Source: Charina bottae | Lineage: Eukaryota; Chordata; Lepidosauria; Squamata; Charinaidae | Assembly (NCBI GenBank): GCA_023362775.1 | Contig: JALMGJ010000015.1 | Location: 23,711,001-23,775,000 of the forward strand | DNA: 64,000 nucleotides | Direction: 5' to 3' | The notes under the pieces: model-generated | Seen by the model: only the letters and a program-made list of their open reading frames with translations | What the model was told of the DNA's origin: nothing | Database searches by the model: none | Shown: positions 57,464-64,000 of the stretch, piece after piece | Layout of the letters: each line of letters starts with the position of its first letter | How positions within the stretch are numbered: the stretch's first letter is position 1 | Position numbers and translations under genes: made by a program

Positions 57464-58348
57464 GAGTGTCTGCTGCCCCCATTGGCAACCCTATCCTGAC
57501 ACAAGCAAATAGTGCTGCCCTTCTTTCCAGCATAGATGGTAGTTATCAATAGGGACTGGTGGATTGCACTGGTTCTGTTTCCCTTCCCTCCCACCAAAGT
57601 CACAGACAGGGGTTGTGGTAGGAGGAGAGCCACAGTCTAGGGTGGCAAGGAATCCAGAGTTGGCATCACCTTCTCCAACTAACATCCAAAGGCAGAAGCT
57701 TTCGGGAGCTGCAGTTCACTTCATCGGATGCGTCGAGCGGTTTGGCTGATACGAGATTCAAACTGAGACGCCCCCCCACCTCATCCCAATTCAAATCCCA
57801 CATCAGTCAACCCACTCGATATGTTGGGTGCAGGGAGATGAAGGTCCCCAAAGCTTCTGCCTTTGATAACACGCGTTAATTGGGAAAAGTGCTGCCAGAC
57901 TCGGGAGTTTTTGCAAGCGATCAGAAAACTCATACCGATCGTTCTCCTTAACGTGGCGTAGAGGTGGGAGGAGGAACATCTTGAGTGGGGCCAGGCCGGA
58001 GGGCTTAGCCATCTGCTCTGGTTTCACCCAAGGCCTCCCTATGAAGGAGCCCAACTTCTGCGCAGGTTTCAGCCGACTGCCAGACTCTTGGCACAGAGTC
58101 GCATTATTCCTGAAGAGCGGTAAACCCACATTCAAAAGCAATTGAATATCAGTTGACAGGCAAGTTATATTGTGGAGAGGAAGAAAGATGGTCTTCTCTT
58201 CTCCATTTCGAGGGTCACAATCGCTGGTCTGCTGCTACTCACATGGGGGATCAGCCCAGACAGGAATGGCCCCAAAAGACAGCGTCCAGGGGCCACAAAG
58301 GAGGGGGCATGGCTAACTCACCGCCTCACCTTCGTGGCCTGTGCTACC
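57464..58348. other. Unassigned DNA with a hammerhead-like fragment
   Basis: Only the motif at 57694-57735 is recognisable. Confidence 0.35.
57694..57735 (-). ncRNA. Degenerate hammerhead-ribozyme-like motif
   Basis: On the minus strand: CCGATGA, then AGTGAACTGCAGCTCCC as a mismatched stem II, then GAAAGC. This resembles a common amniote repeat word with CTGATGA...GAAA. The first core base is changed (CTGATGA to CCGATGA), so activity is unlikely. Confidence 0.4.
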
Positions 58349-58356
58349 AACCGAAG

Positions 58357-58474
58357 CAGTGTTTCTCAACCGCGGCAACTTGAAGACGTGTGGACTTCAA
58401 CTCTCAGAAATCCCCAGCCAGCCATGGGAGTTGAAGTCCACACGTCTTCAAGTTGCCACGGTTGAGAAACACTG
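58357..58474. mobile_element. Family A MITE, perfect duplication
   Basis: AACCGAAG at 58349-58356 and 58475-58482. CAGTGTTTCTCAACCGCGGC to GCCACGGTTGAGAAACACTG. Confidence 0.9.
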
Positions 58475-58650
58475 AACCGAAGGATGGAAAACACTATTTT
58501 AAGACTGGGACAGCTCAGGACATTTTAAGGCTGCTTCAAATACAGGCTGGGGATCAGATGAAAGCAATGTCATGAAGATACAGCAGAAAAAGGACATGGT
58601 ATCTTTGTGCCAGAGTTAGATTCAAGCAAAGAAAAGCAGCATGTCTACAG

Positions 58651-58875
58651 TACAGCATCCTCGTTCAGCGACTGCCTCGTACAGCGACCATTCGCAGTTA
58701 CAACGGTGATGAAAAAGTAACTTTGCGACCAATCCTCACATTGACGACCTTCGCAGGTCTGTAAAACAAAGGAAAGCTAAAGGAAGATCGTAAGCACAGT
58801 TGCTGTTTCACCTAGTGACTGCTTTGCTTAGCAACCAAGTTGCCAGTCCCAATTGTGGTCGCTAAATGAGGACTG
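58651..58875. mobile_element. Family B MITE, internally deleted subfamily
   Basis: TACAGCATCCTCGTTCAGCG to GCTAAATGAGGACTGA; similar to 57233-57463 throughout. Confidence 0.75.
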
Positions 58876-59028
58876 AATTTGGTTGTACAAGATAAGTCTT
58901 TCCAAAAACCACTGTCCCACTCCTTCACATCTTTGAGGGACATGGCTAGTTAATGTAACTTAAAGGACATCCAACTTGCCGAATAATCCAAAGACAGGGA
59001 AACATCTGAGGTAAGTTTACACAAAAGA

Positions 59029-59274
59029 GAATCTGACCCGATCTTACGACCTTTTTTGCAGCAGTCATTAAGCAAATTACTATGGTGTTAAACAAACCAT
59101 GTGGTCATTAAGCGAATCATGCAGTTCCCCATTGATTTTGCTTGCCAAAAGCCGTCCGGGAAGGTCGAAAATGGCGATCACACGACCATAGGATGCTGTG
59201 ATGGTCATAAATGCAAACCGTTGTAAGTCCAAATCGTCATTAAACAAATGGTTGTTAAACGAGGACTACCTGTA
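59029..59274. mobile_element. Family B MITE, right half
   Basis: GACCCGATCTTACGACC to AACGAGGACTACCTGTA. Left inverted end absent. Confidence 0.75.
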
Positions 59275-61583
59275 CCGAGTTCAGACAGGGTCCATCTTGC
59301 TCAATTTTTGCCCACCATGAGCAGCATTTCAAAAATAGGGAGTTGTTAAAAGCCCTGCTGGGTTGCATAAATTCACAGAGGATGCCCACTGTAGTCTGGC
59401 CTATGGATTAGATTTTGGTTTTACCTAAGACAGCAATGAGGAGTAGTTCGTTCCACCCCTTCCCGCTGCATTTGGATACCAAGCAAAGAACTCTTTTGCA
59501 GAACATTTGGAGGGGGGAGGGGCTTCTGGATTTTGAAAAGAAACTTTCTTTTCCTTGTTTTTTTTTTAATCATCTGGAAATTTTGCTTACTGCAGCTTAT
59601 TTGGTTAGTTTTATCGTTTTTCTGCCTCGTTACCTTACTACTAGCGTTGTTACCTGATCAGGGAAACATCAAGATAATTCTGTGAGTTATAGCAAAAAGG
59701 CAAAAGGAAAGAAAAACCGACTGGTTAAATGCACTTCAACACAAAGCATTCTATAGCAAGAAATACATTTTCTTCGCTTTTCGTTTCGAAGGCACATATT
59801 TGGGTTCTGGACGAAAATGTTGCAACCCCGCTGTATTATTTGAGCGTGCATTTCTGATTTCAGGGCTCTGAGAAGTCCAGAGGCAAATAAATAACAAATA
59901 AGCAGGTAAAGAAAGGGGGACTTGAGCAAAGCCACAATAGCAAGGAGGATGGGGGCCGGACGAAGGCAATTACACGTTTTTTCATTTTAAAAACTCACAC
60001 AACGCCGCAGGCACAAATCCCATAACGCAGCACGAAGGAATGCGAGAGACAGAAAGACAATGAATGATGCGCCTTTTGGCAGCAGGGAGGGTTCTTGGGA
60101 GGGAAAAGCGGGGGGGGGGGGGAGGCAGGAAAGACCAACTGCAGGGGAGGTGGAAGGGCCTCTGGACAAGGAAACTTCATTTTGGCTTTTCACTCTAATT
60201 TTCCCTGGAGCGGAGAAAGGCCTGGGCTGTGCCGCCAGTCGGTCCCGGCCAGAAAAATGCTTTGGCTCCAAGCTGCTAAGACTCCGGGCCAGAAGCGGCA
60301 CTGGAGAATAAACACAGCCCAGCCTGGCCGCGGCAGGGGCCAGGAACCACCAGTAAACAGCCACTGGGAAGGATGGGCATTAGCCCCACTGGTTCTGGGG
60401 GGGAAGAGCCGGATGGTGCGCAGCCCCAAGCAAGCTGTGCAATCGTCTGTGGCGAAGCCAAATGCGCTAAGGACGGCCAGCATCGGCCAGGGCGTGGTGG
60501 GTCTCACGGGGGGGGGGGACGGCTGTGCGGAGGTGGAGCTTGTAAAGGAGGGAGGGGGAGCTTACCCCTCACCTCTCAGCGAGCTGCCCCAGGCTGGAAA
60601 GAATTTGGGGGGGGTTGAGCTGCCCCCCCCAAGTAGGGCAGCCGGTCAACTGAGCCCCACAGAGCACTACAAACTAAAGGCATTTGCGCTGCTCAAGTGC
60701 AGTCTCCGTTTGTGACCGTAAGTTCAAAGGGCGGCAAAGAAAAGGTGTGGGTGGCGTTTACCACCACAGCCCACCCAGCCTTCCCCATGCCGGGGGTCCT
60801 GCAGAGGTGCTGGCGTCCGCTCCCAAAGGCCGTGCAGGATGGGGTTTATGGAGACGGCACTGGATGCAGTTAGAGGGACCGAGTGGAAGAGACTCCCCCA
60901 GACCAGCAGAAGCCCCACGGTCATTCTGGGGGGCCTTCAGCTTTCCAAGAGCGGGGGACCCGAAGCACACTTGCCAGATCCAGGGAAATTGGCTCCCCCA
61001 TTAACACTCTCAGATGGCTCTCTGTGATGGAAGAAGACATGCTGAAGGAGCAGGTTCAGAAATCGGGATTTCAAATAGCGTTTGGGAGTCCAGTACAATA
61101 CTCCAGTGTCCCCAAACAGGCACTTCACTCCTCTCTTCTACAGCCAAGATGAAGCAACCTTGAGCACCACACTTGCAGTGAGAGGGTAAGACTGGCAAGT
61201 GAGTGAAGAAGCTGGAGACCGACCGGAGGGGAAGAAAGTAGACCTGGTCTTGGGAAGGAATGCGGGAGCCATTACGGGGAGACAAGCAGAAAGGGTTACT
61301 CAGTCCCGAGAAAGAGGAAAGCGTGAGAAAGCAGCTCTAAATAGCCCTGCCTTGATCTTGTTAGGTATAAGATGGCGTAGAGAGAAACCCTGACGCCTTT
61401 CAAGACTCTTTTCCTACCTTAGAACAATAAAGAGCATTCCTGTCTTTGTTCCTTGACCTGGCTTACCTCGAAGGGATGGCACCAGGCTCCTTCATTACCC
61501 TGCAGGTGTTTGGCTACTGGGGGGAAAAAAGCACAAGTGGGCCACGAAATCTGCTTCCCTGCTAATACCACCAGTGGCAACTC
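59275..61583. other. Unassigned DNA
   Basis: AT-rich at 59500-59990, GC-rich with G-runs (60110-60121, 60501-60508) at 60060-60650. A 206-codon plus frame at 60095-60715 is low-complexity and not called. Confidence 0.35.
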
Positions 61584-61591
61584 ATTTAAGG

Positions 61592-61889
61592 CAGGGGTAC
61601 CCAACCTTTTTGGCACGAGGGACCGGTTTTGTGGAAGACAATTTTTCCACGGACGGGGGGGCGGGGTTTGCAGGAGGGAGCCAATCGTGCGGACCGGGGG
61701 GTGGGGTTTGCAGGCGGGAGCCAATCACGCAGACCGGGGGCAGGGTTTGCGGGCGGGAGCCAATCACGCGGACCGGGGGCAGGGTTTGTGCGGACTGGGG
61801 GGGCGGGGTTCGGAGACCGGCATGGCAGCCCGGTTCCTAACAGGCCACGGACCAGTACCGGTCCGCGGCCCGGGGGTTGGGGACCCCTG
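61592..61889. mobile_element. hAT-like MITE with perfect duplication and internal CCAAT minisatellite
   Basis: ATTTAAGG at 61584-61591 and 61890-61897 flanks CAGGGGTACCCAACC ... GGTTGGGGACCCCTG inverted ends. The middle is a minisatellite of about 36-40 bp units with GCGGGAGCCAATCACGC and GACCGGGGG. Related sequences with CCGCGGACCGGTACCGG ends occur across vertebrates. No transposase frame. Confidence 0.85.
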
Positions 61890-61991
61890 ATTTAAGGGAC
61901 AGCACCGTAAGGATGTCAGGAGAATATCTGGAGCTTGAGCAGAAGGTCCCTGCTCCAAGGGCTGTTCCCCTGCTAAAGCAGTCAAATACTG

Positions 61992-62633
61992 TACAGGTAG
62001 TCTTCAACTTAAATGACCATTTGTTTAGCGACTGTTCAAAGTTACAACGGTGCTGGAAAAAGAGACTTACGACCAGTCCTTGCACTTACGACTGTCGCAG
62101 CATCCCCTGATCACGTGATCAAAATTCGGGTGCTTGGCAACCAGTATGTCAGCGCTTTCCAAACTGTGCGTCGCAACACAAAAGTGTGTCGCCACACACA
62201 GCGTGGTGTGTCGCCACACCACCCAGAAGCGGCGGCGCGCGCGCGCGCACGGCGGCAGCAGCAGCGGCGCGGGATCAGCGGTTCCGCGTTTTAGCGGAGG
62301 CTGCCGCCGCCGTCGTGCACGCGCGCGCCACCGCCGCCGCCGCTGGTGTGTCGCCAGCGGCGGCACTTTGAAAAGCCCTGCAGTATGTATTTAAGACAGT
62401 TGCAGCATCCCAGAGTCACGTGATTGCCATTTGTGACCTTTCCAGCCGGCTTCCAACAAGCAAAATCAATGGGGGAAGCCGGATTCGCTTTACAACCATG
62501 TGATTCGCTTAACGACCTCAGCAAAAAGGTTGTAAAGTCGGTCATGGTCATGTGATGCCTTGCCTAATGACCGCATTGCTTAGTGACCGAAGTTCCAGTC
62601 CCAACTGTGGTGGTAAGTCGAGGACTACCTGTA
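61992..62633. mobile_element. Family B MITE interrupted by a hAT-like element
   Basis: TACAGGTAGTCTTCAAC to CGAGGACTACCTGTA. Removing 62150-62380 and one octamer restores a normal-length copy. Confidence 0.8.
62150..62380. mobile_element. CpG-rich hAT-like MITE nested in a family B copy
   Basis: CAGTATGT at 62142-62149 and 62381-62388 is a perfect 8-bp duplication. Inverted ends are CAGCGCTTTCCAAA and TTTGAAAAGCCCTG. Subterminal GTGTGTCGCCACAC repeats surround an extremely CpG-rich core, with a CG alternation near 62233-62249. Confidence 0.85.
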
Positions 62634-63070
62634 AAGGAATCCTGGGCTAATGGGTGACCCCCCCCAACTAGAACCCTAAGAGTCTTGTTATATTTTAAGT
62701 GATTTTGGTGCATGACAAAAGCTCAGGGCCGCTGAGGTGCCCAAGGCCCTGTGCTGTCTGAAACAAACCCGATGGCCTTCTGGAAGCTTAACCGAGCCAC
62801 AAAGGCTGGCCAACCCACAACCTGCCAGGGTGCACAAGAGAGGCTTCACACCCTCCAGGGCTGGGACTGCTCCAAGAGAGGGCAGCTGCATGGCGTTGCG
62901 TGCTGCAGAAGCAAATAAACTCAGGAACAGCTGAAGTCCCTCTTCCGGGGGGTCCTGCAGACTGAGCCTGGCGCATCCAGAAACATGCAGATGTGCACAC
63001 GCTCCGTCCTCCCAGAACAGCTTCCCTTTTCCTTCTGGACAACACAGCTGTTGGTGGAGGAGGACGAGGG

Positions 63071-63123
63071 ATGGAGAGAGAGAGAGAGTGAGTGAGTGAG
63101 TGAGAGAGTGAGAGAGAGAGAGA

Positions 63124-63162
<39 letters not shown>
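63071..63162 (+). repeat. (GA)n tract with GAGT variant units
   Basis: About 90 bp of AGAG and GAGT units on the plus strand, interrupted by single bases. Confidence 0.9.
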
Positions 63163-63164
<2 letters not shown>

Positions 63165-63229
63165 AGCGGGGTGGCCTGCAGGCAGCAGAGACAAGGACAA
63201 AGGCCAGATGTCCTAAGTCATCCGCCCGA

Positions 63230-63560
63230 GAGACGGGTCAATTTCTATTGGCACCGCCCGCCTCCCCGCAGTCAGCCGCAGCCACGCAGCAAAGGTCCCT
63301 CTGCAGGAAGAGACCTTTTTCCCGTCCACCCCCAACGAGGCAGCAACCGCGCCTCTCCGCTCCGCCCCCAGCCTCTGGCGGGGTCAGGAGGTGCCCACGA
63401 GCCAAGCACGTGACTCATCTGTTCGGCCGGCCAGGCACTCGGGTGGAAAACAAGAGCTGCGTGGCTTGCTCGGGCAAGGCGGGCATCGGTTTCCAGCCGG
63501 GAGCCCGAAACGTCGGCTTGGAAGGGAGCCCGTCCGAATTGCACGAGGCATATCTGCAAC
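63230..63560. promoter_or_regulatory. Possible CpG-rich regulatory patch
   Basis: CpG density is raised. A composite CACGTGACTCA at 63407-63417 joins an E-box and an AP-1/Maf site. Minus-strand GCCAATAG near 63248 resembles a CCAAT box. No start codon with a donor is recognised, so promoter or enhancer function is only suggested. Confidence 0.35.
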
Positions 63561-63694
63561 TAAACGCACAGGCGACTTTTGGAAAACAAGATGAGCCGCT
63601 GTGGGCTTATTGTCGTTTATTCGCTAAGGGTTCTAAAGTGCTGGATCCCCGCAGCTCTAAGCGGCTTGCAGAATATGCTGCGAGGGTTAAACAT

Positions 63695-64000
63695 AAAAGC
63701 CAACATATAAACACCCCCAATGGCTCAGTGGGTAAGACGCCAGGCTTGTTGATCGCAAGTTCAGAGGTTCGAATCCCTAGCCCTGCGTGCGGAGTGAGCT
63801 CCTGCACTCGCCCCAGCTCTTTCCAACCTAGCAATTCGAAAGCATGCAAATGCAAGTAGATGAATAGGTACCACTTCGGTGGGTAGGTAACAGCGTTCCG
63901 CGCACCTCATGCAGCCACATGACCGTGGAAGCGTCTTCGGACAACGCTGGCTCTTCGGCTAACAAACGGAGATGAGCACCGGCCCCCAGAGTTGGACACG
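63695..64000 (+). mobile_element. tRNA-derived SINE family 2, plus strand, cut by window end
   Basis: Starts near CACCCCCAATGGCTCAGTGG with the A box (GGGTAAGACGCC) and B box (GAGGTTCGAATCCC), then GCGTGCGGAGTGAGCTCC and GGCTCTTCGGC, and reaches AGAGTTGGACACG at the edge. It is the sense version of 24040-24376. Not a functional tRNA gene. Confidence 0.85.

Larger units (their letters stand above)
62634..63694. other. Unassigned DNA with a GA tract and CpG patch
   Basis: Contains the GA tract at 63071-63162 and the CpG patch below. No supported exon. Confidence 0.35.

Noticed and set aside
63725..63775. tRNA-like sequence with A and B boxes
   Set aside because: It is the head of SINE family 2; it continues into the SINE body and does not fold as a complete tRNA with an acceptor stem.

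Overview
The window looks like nuclear DNA of a squamate reptile (lizard or snake). I infer this from its interspersed repeats: BovB LINE pieces, two tRNA-derived SINE families whose 3' ends resemble the BovB tail, CR1-like LINE tails read from the minus strand, Penelope-like pieces with hammerhead-ribozyme-like cores, and very many short inverted-repeat DNA transposons. There is no operon-like coding and no prokaryotic signal. The sequence is GC-rich for a squamate, has many G or C homopolymer runs and several CpG-dense patches, which would suit a microchromosome or another GC-rich region (inference). No species can be named from the sequence alone.

Coding content is very small. The best evidence is for the 5' part of one unidentified gene on the minus strand that continues off the left edge. 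A CpG island at about 1.9-3.1 kb holds a likely first exon: an ATG in a strong Kozak context, 49 coding bases, then a GTGAGT donor. A second likely exon lies at 7770-7929 and ends in the same codon phase as the CpG-island exon. The two could therefore be alternative 5' ends spliced to one shared exon outside the window. A weaker upstream exon candidate at 19309-19868 ends in the phase that the 7770-7929 exon needs. One possible 72-base plus-strand exon lies at 30804-30875. The long reading frames elsewhere look like chance frames in GC-rich or repeat DNA.

The rest is intron or intergenic DNA shaped by transposons. Family A is a palindromic hAT-like MITE, about 23 copies, with 8-bp target duplications that often resemble TCTAGA. 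Family B is a TA-flanked element of about 400 bp with ends ACAGGTAGTCCTC, 14 copies or fragments, carrying repeated CACGTG boxes. Two other hAT-like elements have perfect 8-bp duplications, at 61.6 and 62.15 kb; the second is nested in a family B copy. Two Penelope-like inverted pieces at 1.3 and 51.7 kb each have perfect 14-bp target duplications; the second is nested in a family A copy. Layout: 0-3.1 kb, B copy, Penelope-like piece and CpG-island promoter; 3-20 kb, exon candidates among MITEs, SINEs and CR1; 20-31 kb, purine tract, SINE and MITE clusters; 31-44 kb, mostly unassigned DNA with BovB and MITE copies; 44-64 kb, dense B copies, BovB, nested insertions and a CpG patch, ending inside a SINE.

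The most notable structure is a 215-base segment at 16236-16450 that is present again, inverted and with one mismatch seen by eye, at 29968-30182. The second copy sits exactly inside the middle of another family A MITE whose own target duplications are intact. This looks like a recent templated insertion at a palindrome, or an assembly artefact.
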